Shown here in pieces: positions 44,995 through 52,737 of a DNA stretch of 64,000 bases. Below the pieces are notes generated by a model. It saw only the letters and a program-made list of their open reading frames with translations. It did no database searches and was not told the DNA's origin. The stretch comes from Maribellus sp. YY47 (GTDB lineage Bacteria; Bacteroidota; Bacteroidia; Bacteroidales; Prolixibacteraceae), in NCBI RefSeq assembly GCF_023111095.1, contig NZ_JALGYW010000003.1, forward strand, positions 7,446-71,445. The letters run 5' to 3'. Every line of letters starts with the position of its first letter. Within the stretch, counting starts at the first letter, position 1. A program made the translations under genes and the position numbers.

Positions 44995-45309
44995 TCATTT
45001 TTTATCTTTTCGTTTACGCCGTGTATGAAAACGACTGAAATGAGTTTCAATGAATTTCATGACATCGGATTCTTTGTAGAAAGTCTTATGGTATATCATT
45101 TGATATGGAAGTTCTCCTAAGGAACGGTAGCGTTGCAATGTTCGTTTGCTAACATTGAGCATCTGACATACATCGTAATTATCAAGTAATTTTTCTCCAT
45201 CAAATAAAGGAACTTCCTCCCCGGAATCGTCCAGCTTGTCAACAACTTCATCCAGTCTTGACAAAACACGCTGCATCCAGCTCTCAAAATATTCCTTATC
45301 TATAAACAT
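44995..45309 (-). CDS. Small helix-turn-helix (HTH_17/excisionase-like) protein
   Basis: In this 104-residue protein, residues 1-45 are helical (SWMQRVLSRLDEVVDK). A MerR-like winged HTH follows (DNYDVCQMLNVSKRTLQRYR, then GELPYQMIYHKTFYKESDV), of the type shared by excisionases and ICE regulators. The C-terminus is very basic (HTRRKRKDKK). The start codon lies inside a 9-bp palindromic operator, which suggests autoregulation. It sits 165 bases after RteC on the same strand near the right end of the element, so a role in excision control is plausible. Confidence 0.75.
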   Translation of the reverse strand: MFIDKEYFESWMQRVLSRLDEVVDKLDDSGEEVPLFDGEKLLDNYDVCQMLNVSKRTLQRYRSLGELPYQMIYHKTFYKESDVMKFIETHFSRFHTRRKRKDKK

Positions 45310-45335
45310 TACAGTAACTCATTGAATTACTGTAA
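45309..45335 (-). promoter_or_regulatory. Palindromic operator at the HTH start codon
   Basis: TTACAGTAA (45309-45317) and TTACTGTAA (45327-45335) are perfect inverted copies with a 9-base centre. The left arm includes the first base of the start codon (45309), so binding would block initiation or the promoter. Confidence 0.7.
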
Positions 45336-45417
45336 AATTAGGGACTATCCTTCCCGCTGATAAGGAAGTCGGTATCACTTTCTTGTAAGAAATTTATTAT
45401 TCATTAGTAATCAGTAG

Positions 45418-45437
45418 ATTGAAATGAATATTTCAAT
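45418..45437. repeat. Short perfect inverted repeat between RteC and the HTH gene
   Basis: ATTGAAAT (45418-45425) and ATTTCAAT (45430-45437) are separated by four bases. There is no T-run, so it is more like an operator or mRNA structure than a terminator. Confidence 0.4.
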
Positions 45438-45474
45438 TAGAAATCCACAAATTAATTAGAGAGATACTCCCTAT

Positions 45475-46311
45475 TTATTCGTTATTTTTTCTTCCCATAC
45501 GCTTTAACAGCGAGTCTTTCAAGAGATCCAGAAATGGTGTCGGATTATTTCGAATCTTCATGGAATCGAATGTCCGCGATAGATTTTTATCCAGCTGAAT
45601 ATTGAATACATTTTGAATATAATCGGACAGCTGAGTAAGGGGGACATTCCCAAAAGTATTGTTACTGTCCCATGAATAAAGCTGCTCCATTAGTTCCGTT
45701 TTTGTACCGTTCCAGGTTAGTTTAGTGGGAGGAAATCCTGTTGGAAGAGACACTCCATCATGGTTTAATTCTTCTATTTTTTGCATCAAATAAGTCAGGA
45801 GCACATCATTTGATAATATCTTTGCTACTTTAAAATCGTAATTCGTGGAAAAATTCGGGTCTAGTTCATAGTAGAACGTTTCTAGATATTGTTCCGTATC
45901 CATCTTTCTTCGCAAGAAATATAAAGAATCTAAATGGCTGGCACCAGAACGATAATATCTGATAAAATCCAAGCGTTTATTGTTATATTTATTTATCTCG
46001 TCTAGTTCTCCGTTCAAATATTCCTTTTGTTTATCCGATCCTGCGGGACGATTCATCTCAATATTGTAAAGCTTCCTATAATAAATCAGCCGGTAACAGA
46101 ATTTAGGTTTAATTTCTTTGAAGAATATTATCTCTTCTTCTTCATTTTTAAATTCGTAAGAAGCAATAAATGATTTCAACTGATTGAATGCGTCTGCAAG
46201 TACGTGAGAGGCCTCTATCGATTTTTTCAGAATATTACTTTCTGATGATTCAATTTTATCGACTAATTCATCTGTTTCTTTCCGTAGTTTGGTTGTATAT
46301 TTTATCATCAT
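45475..46311 (-). CDS. rteC: RteC-domain protein (excision/transfer regulator)
   Basis: This 278-residue protein contains the RteC blocks FFKEIKPKFCYRLIYYRKL, YNIEMNRPAGSD, FIRYYRSGASHLDSLYFLRR and DPNFSTNYDFKVAKILSND in the expected order. The C-terminal third resembles a winged-helix region (LPTGFPPTKLTWNGTKTELME). In CTnDOT, RteC activates the excision operon. Here it is the outermost ICE gene. Its start is only 16 bases after the stop of the host DUF5686 gene in the same direction, so read-through from the host could drive it. No rteA/rteB pair is present in the window. Confidence 0.88.
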   Translation of the reverse strand: MMIKYTTKLRKETDELVDKIESSESNILKKSIEASHVLADAFNQLKSFIASYEFKNEEEEIIFFKEIKPKFCYRLIYYRKLYNIEMNRPAGSDKQKEYLNGELDEINKYNNKRLDFIRYYRSGASHLDSLYFLRRKMDTEQYLETFYYELDPNFSTNYDFKVAKILSNDVLLTYLMQKIEELNHDGVSLPTGFPPTKLTWNGTKTELMEQLYSWDSNNTFGNVPLTQLSDYIQNVFNIQLDKNLSRTFDSMKIRNNPTPFLDLLKDSLLKRMGRKNNE

Positions 46312-46327
46312 AATAATACTTTCAAAT

Positions 46328-48769
46328 TTAGAAACTCATTTCTGCGCGGAAAAAAATGCCATTTTTATAGGCAAAATCGGCATTGCGGTAAGTACCACCT
46401 AACTGGCGCACGTATTCTACCCGCAAAACTTTGAAAAGGTTGGTTGCCCCAAAGCCAACTTCAGCATATGGTGTATTCTTTTCATTATGAAAGAAGTCGG
46501 GGAGGTCGAACACTCCATGGTAAGACTTTGTCAGATCTCCGTAATGGGCTTTCAATGACACCACCTCTCGTAATTTCAATTTTCGTATCAACGGGATTTT
46601 ATTGAACAGCACCCCTCCTCCGTTCAGATGCGTATGCAGGTTGGTGTAAACATTGTGTGCAAACGAAGCGTGATGCAACAGGTTAAAACGAAATTTAGCA
46701 TAGCCAAGCGACATTGACCCTACCGGTAAATCCAGCTGATCAAAGGGGGCATCACCAAACAAATAGCCCCCGTTGAGCATGTAATTAACGAACATCTGTC
46801 CCAACAAAAGCCGCCCCTGAATTGAGGAGTGAAAGCGGGCATAAAATCCTTGGCTCCCTTCCATTCCAGGTACCGATAAACGTCCAAAGTCAGCTCCGAT
46901 ATCAATCACCGGAATTGGATCTACGTAGTAAATCCGATCAAAGAAATACTTATCGTAGTGCTGGCCAAAAGCAAAGCGGGCATCCACCAAAACACCATAA
47001 TTGGTGTACTTTTCGTAAGGCAATCCATTTTTGGTAAACGACACATAGGGTGTGTTATAATTCCAATTGATATAGGGCGAAGCCTCCAGGTGAAAATCAT
47101 TCGGACTGTTATACTCAATACGTGCTTCCAGGTACTTCTCTTCCTTCAGATACGGATTTTTCTCCTTGGTGGTAAGAACCGCTATAATATTACTGTTCCC
47201 TTTATTATTGGGATTATGCTTGATAAACCGAAGAAAGCGATCCTGCGATATTAGGTTATAATCGTTGTAATAGCGAAACCGCAACACAAGTTTATCGGTT
47301 TTACCGGGTTGCATATCGAAGTTGGCACCAAATTTAAATTCCTGGTTCTTTGTCCCATAACCAATAAATCCACCAATGGAGTAACGATTAAACATATGCT
47401 CGCTGGTACGAAATGGAATAGAGAAGCGGTTCCCCTCAATCTTGTTGGTTGAGTAAATGTCGAAGATCGGACCAAGATCAATCTTGCCCATATTATAAAA
47501 ACCGGTTAAAGCTACGCCACCAATTTTATCGACATTTTTAATAATTGGTGCCTGTTTCAATCGATCCACCCGTTGATAGGTTTCGTCGTCCAACGAATTG
47601 ATTGCAAATTCGGGCTGCGACTTCCAATCCCGCGTTTTCACCGCGTTTAAACGCTGCGATGTGGAATAACTTGTCGTTTTATTGATAAGCCAGTTGCCGC
47701 TGTTTACGTTTTCCAGTCGTCGAGAACTATAGGTTGTCGAATCATTATTCGATATCAGCGACATATTAATATCCACTTGCTGCGAACCGAGAAAGTAATT
47801 TCCGTCCTGATCAACCTGGTAGCTGGCACTTCCCCGAAATCCATTAATAAAGTTCAGATTAGCTTTACCCGAAATGAAGGCATCTATTTCCGAGAGTGCG
47901 TAATTTTTCGCATCAACGGTAAAGCTGCCCGAGAATAGCGGATTTCGCGGGTTCTTCGGGGCGTAGGTCATATGATAGTATTTCTGCTCGTCCTGATAAA
48001 TGGTATCGTTGAAATAGATATCGTAAAACAGTAATGCCGTTCGGCTTAAAGGTGACACATATCCCCGGTCCATAATGACAATGTGTTCGTCGTAAAAATC
48101 CATCGTGACAGCCACATTTTTAAGAATAAAGCTTTCAATAAACGACTCTGAACGCGGAAAAATACCATCTTTCTTTTCAAAAACCACCTCAGAGGAATCA
48201 CCTTTCACATCCTCGGCTGATTCTTTGAGGTAGATGGGCGAAAAGCGCATATCCTGCCCTTCAAGACTTACCGTCACATCCGATATATTGTTGAAAAAAC
48301 GGCTCACTTTCGCAGTGGTATCCACGGCTACGTACACAGTCGTATTTTCCAGCTTTTTATAGGCCGGTATATTTTCCAGCTTTTCTCTGTTTTCCTTTTT
48401 GTGTTTCTGTATAAGGTTAAAAACCACTTTGGCAAAAGGGATATCCGACTTAACGGTAACCTCATCGATTTTCTGAACGACCATTTTTAGTTCAACTGTG
48501 AATTGCTCGTTTTTACCATTCAGCGCTATTTCCTTTTGTTGATACCCAACCGAAGATATCGCCAGGGTGTCTCCCTGTGTTTTTTTCAAAATGAAATGAC
48601 CTTCTGCATTCGACTGAGTTCCCTGCATAGTACCTTTAATCCAGATATTGGCAAAAGGAATGGCTTCTTTCGTATCCACATCCTGCACAATTCCGGTAAT
48701 CTCCTGCGCAGTACCCAACCAACTTACCACAAGTAAAAGCACGGCAGTTGTAAATATCCTTCTCAACAT
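46328..48769 (-). CDS. Outer-membrane protein with carboxypeptidase-regulatory-like and DUF5686 domains
   Basis: This 813-residue protein has a signal peptide (to WLGTAQ). A CarboxypepD_reg-like beta sandwich (about 22-110: ITGIVQDVDTKEAIPFANIW, TLAISSVGYQQKEI) follows, then the DUF5686 part ending in a barrel-type C-terminus FFRAEMSF with terminal Phe. This is a TonB-receptor-like but plug-less family of Bacteroidota outer-membrane proteins; the substrate is unknown. It is the last gene of a minus-strand cluster with lipid enzymes, five bases after the CDP-alcohol transferase. The ICE begins within 16 bases of its stop codon and leaves the coding end intact. Confidence 0.88.
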   Translation of the reverse strand: MLRRIFTTAVLLLVVSWLGTAQEITGIVQDVDTKEAIPFANIWIKGTMQGTQSNAEGHFILKKTQGDTLAISSVGYQQKEIALNGKNEQFTVELKMVVQKIDEVTVKSDIPFAKVVFNLIQKHKKENREKLENIPAYKKLENTTVYVAVDTTAKVSRFFNNISDVTVSLEGQDMRFSPIYLKESAEDVKGDSSEVVFEKKDGIFPRSESFIESFILKNVAVTMDFYDEHIVIMDRGYVSPLSRTALLFYDIYFNDTIYQDEQKYYHMTYAPKNPRNPLFSGSFTVDAKNYALSEIDAFISGKANLNFINGFRGSASYQVDQDGNYFLGSQQVDINMSLISNNDSTTYSSRRLENVNSGNWLINKTTSYSTSQRLNAVKTRDWKSQPEFAINSLDDETYQRVDRLKQAPIIKNVDKIGGVALTGFYNMGKIDLGPIFDIYSTNKIEGNRFSIPFRTSEHMFNRYSIGGFIGYGTKNQEFKFGANFDMQPGKTDKLVLRFRYYNDYNLISQDRFLRFIKHNPNNKGNSNIIAVLTTKEKNPYLKEEKYLEARIEYNSPNDFHLEASPYINWNYNTPYVSFTKNGLPYEKYTNYGVLVDARFAFGQHYDKYFFDRIYYVDPIPVIDIGADFGRLSVPGMEGSQGFYARFHSSIQGRLLLGQMFVNYMLNGGYLFGDAPFDQLDLPVGSMSLGYAKFRFNLLHHASFAHNVYTNLHTHLNGGGVLFNKIPLIRKLKLREVVSLKAHYGDLTKSYHGVFDLPDFFHNEKNTPYAEVGFGATNLFKVLRVEYVRQLGGTYRNADFAYKNGIFFRAEMSF

Positions 48770-48774
48770 TTTGG

Positions 48775-49377
48775 TTAGTTTAAAGACTGCCTTTTTTCAC
48801 TCTGAATTAACCAGTACAGTCCTTTTACTCCAATCCGAATGTCGTTAAGCCGAAGCAATACAAAAATCTTTTCGATGTAGGCAAATACTCCCCAACCTAC
48901 TGCGAGGTAGTACATCCAGGTATAAAAGCCAAAAACGAAGAGTACAAAAAAGAATATACTTTGAATGTATCCGGCCGAAACAGCCGAGTATAAATGCAAT
49001 CCCGGTATTTTACCAAAACGGTAAAATGAAATAATGTAACTTAATACAAAAACCGTCAGGAACAAATACAAGATCCATGCATGCGGTTCAATTTCTGTCC
49101 ATTTGAACAGAAATAATCCCAGCAATGCCATGGCATATGTACATATATCTGCCAGATTGTCAAGCGCTGCGCCAAAATTGGTTTGAAGTTTAAAGAAACG
49201 CGCTATATTTCCATCCAGCACATCACTCACCAGGCTAATGCACAAGAAAATAACGTAGTATTTTTCCTGTCCGGTAAGTGCAAAATAAAATATCAGGGGA
49301 AATGCCAAAAGCCTGTAAAGGCTAATAAAATTGGGCACGTTTATTATTTTTTCTCCTCTTACTGTAATCTGTTTCAT
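48775..49377 (-). CDS. CDP-alcohol phosphatidyltransferase
   Basis: This 200-residue polytopic membrane protein (about six segments) has the full signature D-x2-DG-x2-AR-x8-G-x3-D-x3-D, seen as DVLDGNIARFFKLQTN followed by GAALDNLAD at about 55-80. It transfers a phosphate-alcohol group from CDP-diacylglycerol or a CDP-alcohol to an acceptor. Which headgroup is made cannot be told. Located between a reductase and the DUF5686 barrel, it is probably part of one lipid or surface-glycolipid pathway. Confidence 0.9.
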   Translation of the reverse strand: MKQITVRGEKIINVPNFISLYRLLAFPLIFYFALTGQEKYYVIFLCISLVSDVLDGNIARFFKLQTNFGAALDNLADICTYAMALLGLFLFKWTEIEPHAWILYLFLTVFVLSYIISFYRFGKIPGLHLYSAVSAGYIQSIFFFVLFVFGFYTWMYYLAVGWGVFAYIEKIFVLLRLNDIRIGVKGLYWLIQSEKRQSLN

Positions 49378-49439
49378 CTTTCTGAATGCTTTTATTATTT
49401 ATTCACGCTTTTAAAAAAATCAGAATTATTAGTTATAGT

Positions 49440-50546
49440 TCAGGCCGCTTCATATTTCTTACTTTTCTTTTTCGCTAAATTGTTTTCAATATAATATCTT
49501 AGCATTTCAGAAATAGATTTTTCATCGGGGCCAGTTTCAGGATTCTTCAATAGTTCATCCCGTCGAACAGTTTCAAAGTGAATGTTAGTTGAAGTATAGC
49601 TTTCGGTGAATGACATCCCAACAGAAACCAATCTTTCAATTTGATTCATGTCTTTCCACTCCAGTCCTTTCATAGGAATTAGATGCAATGGTAAAATTTG
49701 ATTAAGCGTTTCAATAATATGGCTGTTTTGAATTGATCTGTTCGATACGAAATTCATTATTCTAGGAACACTATTTTTTTCAACGACCCGTGTTAAATGT
49801 TGTGTTACTGTGTCAACAGGGATTAAATTTTGAGTGGAATCAGCATCAACACGCACTCTTACTATTTCATTCGGGAAACGGGTTGCCAGGCTAGAAATCC
49901 TTTTAGCGAAATCGAAAATACCATAATCTGTTCTTGTTATGCCTGTTTCATGGTTTCCAACTACCTGAGATAATCTGATAATATGCGCATTTAATCCGTT
50001 TTTTTCAATATTTCCTTTTATAATATTCTCGGCAAATCGTTTCGATTGTTCGTAATAGTTTCTAAAAGCCGATATGTCTTCATTTTGGTAAAACTGTTCT
50101 TTGAATACTCCCTCTAGCCTGCCACATGAATAAGCCGTTCCAATGTAAAAAAATCGGGAACTCGTTGTTGCATATTTTGAAAAAACTTTTATTGAATTTT
50201 CAACTCCTTCTATATTGGTAGAAAAAATTTCATCCATTGATTTTTCATCATATTTTAAGCTGGCTGCGAAATGAAAATAATCTATATTACTACTGAAAAT
50301 GCTTTTCAGTATATTTTTATCCATAGAATAATCGTCATCGCATAACGAATAATTATATACCTCAAGATTGTTCGTATTAATATTTTCTCCATCATTCATA
50401 ATTGCTAAAGCATTATTCATCCTTTCTTCTGCATCTTGCTTATTCGCACGTACTAATGCAATTACGTGATAGTGTTGTTTTAGGAGATTGCGGACAAAAT
50501 TTGATGCTACATATCCATTGGCTCCATTAATAATTACTGTTTTCAT
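49440..50546 (-). CDS. NAD(P)-dependent extended SDR / thioester-reductase-like protein
   Basis: This 368-residue protein starts MKTVIINGANGYVASNFV, a Rossmann nucleotide motif (NGANGYVAS, the GxxGxxG position ending in Ala/Ser). The catalytic YEQSK (Tyr-x3-Lys) is at about 165, with the upstream FYIGTAYSCG as the Ser/Thr partner region. This is the NAD_binding_4/epimerase type, which includes acyl-CoA or thioester reductases and sugar epimerases. In context with a CDP-alcohol transferase and a lipid kinase, a reductase for a lipid precursor is likely. An upstream ATG six codons earlier is less likely. Confidence 0.8.
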   Translation of the reverse strand: MKTVIINGANGYVASNFVRNLLKQHYHVIALVRANKQDAEERMNNALAIMNDGENINTNNLEVYNYSLCDDDYSMDKNILKSIFSSNIDYFHFAASLKYDEKSMDEIFSTNIEGVENSIKVFSKYATTSSRFFYIGTAYSCGRLEGVFKEQFYQNEDISAFRNYYEQSKRFAENIIKGNIEKNGLNAHIIRLSQVVGNHETGITRTDYGIFDFAKRISSLATRFPNEIVRVRVDADSTQNLIPVDTVTQHLTRVVEKNSVPRIMNFVSNRSIQNSHIIETLNQILPLHLIPMKGLEWKDMNQIERLVSVGMSFTESYTSTNIHFETVRRDELLKNPETGPDEKSISEMLRYYIENNLAKKKSKKYEAA

Positions 50547-50598
50547 ATTTTTGTGTTTTTTCAATCATTACTTTTTGTTTAAATAGTTATCTATTTCT

Positions 50599-51273
50599 TT
50601 ATAGAAATAATACCAGTATCATTGCAGCGCTTAATGGTATGCTCAAATTATCAGAACCGCGCCAACTTACCAATTCAGCAACCATAGTTATTAGAGAAAG
50701 AAGCATAGCCAGCCAAAATGTTTTTAAATCGAATACTCCCCTGTGAAAATAGAGGGCTATTATGCTGATCACAAAACTTGAGAGAAGGAATGAACCACTT
50801 CCGAGCCAGGTTTTTTTAAACTTTCTCCCGAATATTTTGATTCTTCCATTATAGGTTTTAATATTAATGCCCAGAATGGCAGCCATGGGGTCGCAGACAG
50901 CTAATATGAGCATGGGGAGTATATAGATAAATTTATTTTCTTGCAAATCGGCAAAAAGGAAAGTGGCGTATATTGCAATTGGCAATAAATAACTTCCTGC
51001 CGATTTTCGTTCAATATCATGTATCGATTCAAGTAGCTTACTGTGTTGGGTAATAAATAACACAATTGCAAATAAAATCGCTAGTAACAGAACATACCAA
51101 TGCGAAGGAAAAATATAAGGAAACGGTACCGTTGCCAAAACAGAAGAGAAGTGAGCAAATTTTCGCGTCACTTCTCCTGCTGGGCTAAGTCGACGATACG
51201 TTAATTCGTTAAATATCAACAAGAAACTAATCCCGACTAAATAGATCAATGATAATACAAGTAAATTTTTCAT
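50599..51273 (-). CDS. Dolichol/phytol/diacylglycerol kinase-like membrane protein
   Basis: This 224-residue protein has about seven membrane segments. It carries RKFAHF (about 37-42) and FKKTWLGSGSFLLSS (about 148-162, the KT-x2-GS motif), ending in ELVSWRGSDNLSIPLSAAM, where GSDNL-IP is the signature end of CTP-dependent diacylglycerol/phytol/dolichol kinases and cytidylyltransferase relatives. It should phosphorylate a lipid alcohol at the membrane. It is second in the cluster 52022-46328 and 52 bases before the reductase gene. Confidence 0.85.
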   Translation of the reverse strand: MKNLLVLSLIYLVGISFLLIFNELTYRRLSPAGEVTRKFAHFSSVLATVPFPYIFPSHWYVLLLAILFAIVLFITQHSKLLESIHDIERKSAGSYLLPIAIYATFLFADLQENKFIYILPMLILAVCDPMAAILGINIKTYNGRIKIFGRKFKKTWLGSGSFLLSSFVISIIALYFHRGVFDLKTFWLAMLLSLITMVAELVSWRGSDNLSIPLSAAMILVLFL

Positions 51274-51386
51274 TTGTAATGTCTTTTTAATTTGTCATGA
51301 ATTGAAAGTAAAGGGTAACCAGCAGCGAATGATCAGCTCAGTAGTTAGTACGATAAAACAGAAATTTTACGGATCCATAAATTCAA

Positions 51387-52022
51387 TCACCTACACTGTT
51401 TTGATATTAGTTTTAATTCAACAGTTCCCATGAAGTGTCTCATTTCTGCAAAATGTAATATGCCGTCTTTGTAGAAATACTTATTGGTTTTCCTGCCTTT
51501 TTTATCTTTAATAATGTATTCGTGCTCATTTATTTGGCTTATATATTCTATTTCTGCGTTTCTCTCTTTAAATATTCTGTTGATTTCTTTGGGTTCATTA
51601 AAATAAATCAGGCTTCCACTGTAGGTTATTGAATCATTAACAGTAGTTGTATCTCCATCACTAATAATCAGATATGAGCCACTTTGAAGTTTCAGTCTGG
51701 TATCTGAGTTGAGTTTTCCATTCTTAAAAGTTTTAATTTGAGAACTTTCCAGGATGCCCCGGTTATATATAGCATTCTGAACATATTGAATTCTATATGA
51801 GAAAAGAAGTTTTACTTTTATATCTGAAACAGATTCTATTTCAAGAATTCCATTTTCGTTTTTCTGAGTAATAGAAAACTCTCCAACCTTGCCACCAAAC
51901 ATCTCAATATCGTATTTGGATCTTATTTCTCGGGATTCAGCATAAACAGAAGAAAAAAAGCAAATGATATGCAATAAACTTATAACGAATCTATTTCCAA
52001 TTATTTCCTGTTTTATGTTCAT
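51387..52022 (-). CDS. Exported beta-rich protein of unknown function (DUF6134/DUF3108-like)
   Basis: This 211-residue protein has an N-terminal signal region (residues about 10-28, ISLLHIICFFSSVYA). All-beta sequence follows (SKYDIEMFGGKVGEFSITQK, NAIYNRGILESSQIKTFKNG), the pattern of periplasmic DUF6134/DUF3108 proteins, which are thought to bind lipid or polysaccharide. It is the first gene of the lipid cluster and has a plausible promoter upstream. It probably carries or senses the product of the following enzymes. The family call is from general pattern, not a proven match. Confidence 0.65.
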   Translation of the reverse strand: MNIKQEIIGNRFVISLLHIICFFSSVYAESREIRSKYDIEMFGGKVGEFSITQKNENGILEIESVSDIKVKLLFSYRIQYVQNAIYNRGILESSQIKTFKNGKLNSDTRLKLQSGSYLIISDGDTTTVNDSITYSGSLIYFNEPKEINRIFKERNAEIEYISQINEHEYIIKDKKGRKTNKYFYKDGILHFAEMRHFMGTVELKLISKQCR

Positions 52023-52070
52023 ACGATACAGTAATAGTCTTATTCATCTCACGTGTAATTATATATAAAC

Positions 52071-52103
52071 AAAAGATATCAAAGTACTTTGTTTGTTCCC
52101 AAA
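52071..52103 (-). promoter_or_regulatory. Promoter of the lipid/surface cluster
   Basis: On the minus strand TTTG (52103-52100) and TATCTTTT (52078-52071, 7/8 to TAnnTTTG) are separated by 21 bases, close to the Bacteroidota optimum. The predicted start site gives a leader of about 40 bases before the ATG at 52022. Confidence 0.5.
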
Positions 52104-52117
52104 TGATTAATAGATAG

Positions 52118-52270
52118 TCATGAGTTTACTATTTTCTTTATCTCTGCAGAAGTTATTTTGTCTTCCCTCACAAGCCATCCTAAGGCAATTAACACATCCT
52201 GCTCCTTCATCGATAAACTTTCTTCAGCCTCTGCAACTGAACTTAATCGGTTTTCATCCAGAAACTGCAT
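52118..52270 (-). pseudogene. Truncated copy of the wHTH gene at 52519
   Basis: Read on the minus strand, this 50-codon frame runs MQFLDENRLSSVAEAEESLS then MKEQDVLIALGWLVREDKI. This aligns with FLDESQISSVFEIEKQLSMQ and ILMALGWLAREDKI of the intact neighbour. A stop codon lies four codons before the first ATG, so the N-terminal helix is missing, and the tail diverges after DKI. It could still be a short functional protein, but a decayed duplicate is the simpler reading. Confidence 0.55.
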
Positions 52271-52518
52271 ATTTTCAAATCATTTATTTTTATTTCCATC
52301 ATGATTATGTTGATTTGTTTTGTATAAGCCTTGTCCATCTCTGGTTATTTATGATAGGTTGAAGCTGTTTCTGTTGGGGTAATGAGGCAGCAGAAGCTAT
52401 TCTCCCAAATCAAAAAGAACCTGATAGTTAGTAGAATTTAAAAAGTCCCTCATTGGTTCAGCATAATACCCCTGAGTAAATCACATTCCATAACAGATAT
52501 TTCTCAATTGATTTTAAA

Positions 52519-52737
52519 CTATTCATCATATCTATCATCTACTATCATTATCTTATAATTATTCTCATGTCCAATAAAATAGATTTTATCCTCACGGGCT
52601 AACCATCCAAGTGCCATTAAAATATCCTGCCTTTGCATTGATAATTGTTTTTCTATCTCAAAAACAGAACTAATCTGACTTTCATCCAGAAAGCTCCGGA
52701 TCTTTCTCGCGTTATTTTCAATTTGCGTTTTAATCAT
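52519..52737 (-). CDS. Small winged-HTH protein (DUF2582-like)
   Basis: This 72-residue protein has a helix (KTQIENNARKIRSFLDES), then SSVFEIEKQLSMQRQDILM, ALGWLAREDKIYFI and a short wing. The ALGWLAREDK block is the hallmark of the winged-helix DUF2582 family. It may bind DNA or protein; the target is unknown. A truncated copy lies 250 bases downstream (52118-52270), evidence of local duplication. It is flanked by long non-coding stretches and appears monocistronic. Confidence 0.8.
   Translation of the reverse strand: MIKTQIENNARKIRSFLDESQISSVFEIEKQLSMQRQDILMALGWLAREDKIYFIGHENNYKIMIVDDRYDE

Larger units (their letters stand above)
4221..46327. mobile_element. CTnDOT-like integrative conjugative element (boundaries approximate)
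   Basis: The stretch from the serine recombinase beside tRNA-Arg to RteC holds a complete conjugation apparatus. It has a relaxase pair (mobA/mobB), a coupling ATPase (mobC), TraA-TraO and TraQ with the CTnDOT gene order, and typical ICE helper genes (RadC-like, DUF1896, DUF3945, methylase/helicase, RteC). The left edge is placed at the tRNA because the recombinase ORF runs into it. The right edge is placed between the RteC start (46311) and the stop of the host DUF5686 gene (46328). I found no direct repeat of the tRNA 3' end on the right. A serine recombinase needs only a very short shared core, so the exact ends are inferred. Cargo includes AbiE, TIR, an ABC-ATPase operon and a 1081-aa orphan. 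Confidence 0.85.

Noticed and set aside
45475-46311. RteC gene as part of the host lipid cluster
   Set aside because: Although it follows the DUF5686 gene in the same direction, its blocks match RteC of conjugative transposons, so I assign it to the ICE.
4221-46327. CRISPR array in the repeat-rich ICE gaps
   Set aside because: The repeats are short, irregular or phased at 10-11 bases. No 25-40-base repeat/spacer pattern and no cas genes are present.
46305-46330. TTCAAA shared by the left and right ICE edges as the att core
   Set aside because: Six AT-rich bases are expected by chance and flanking bases do not match.
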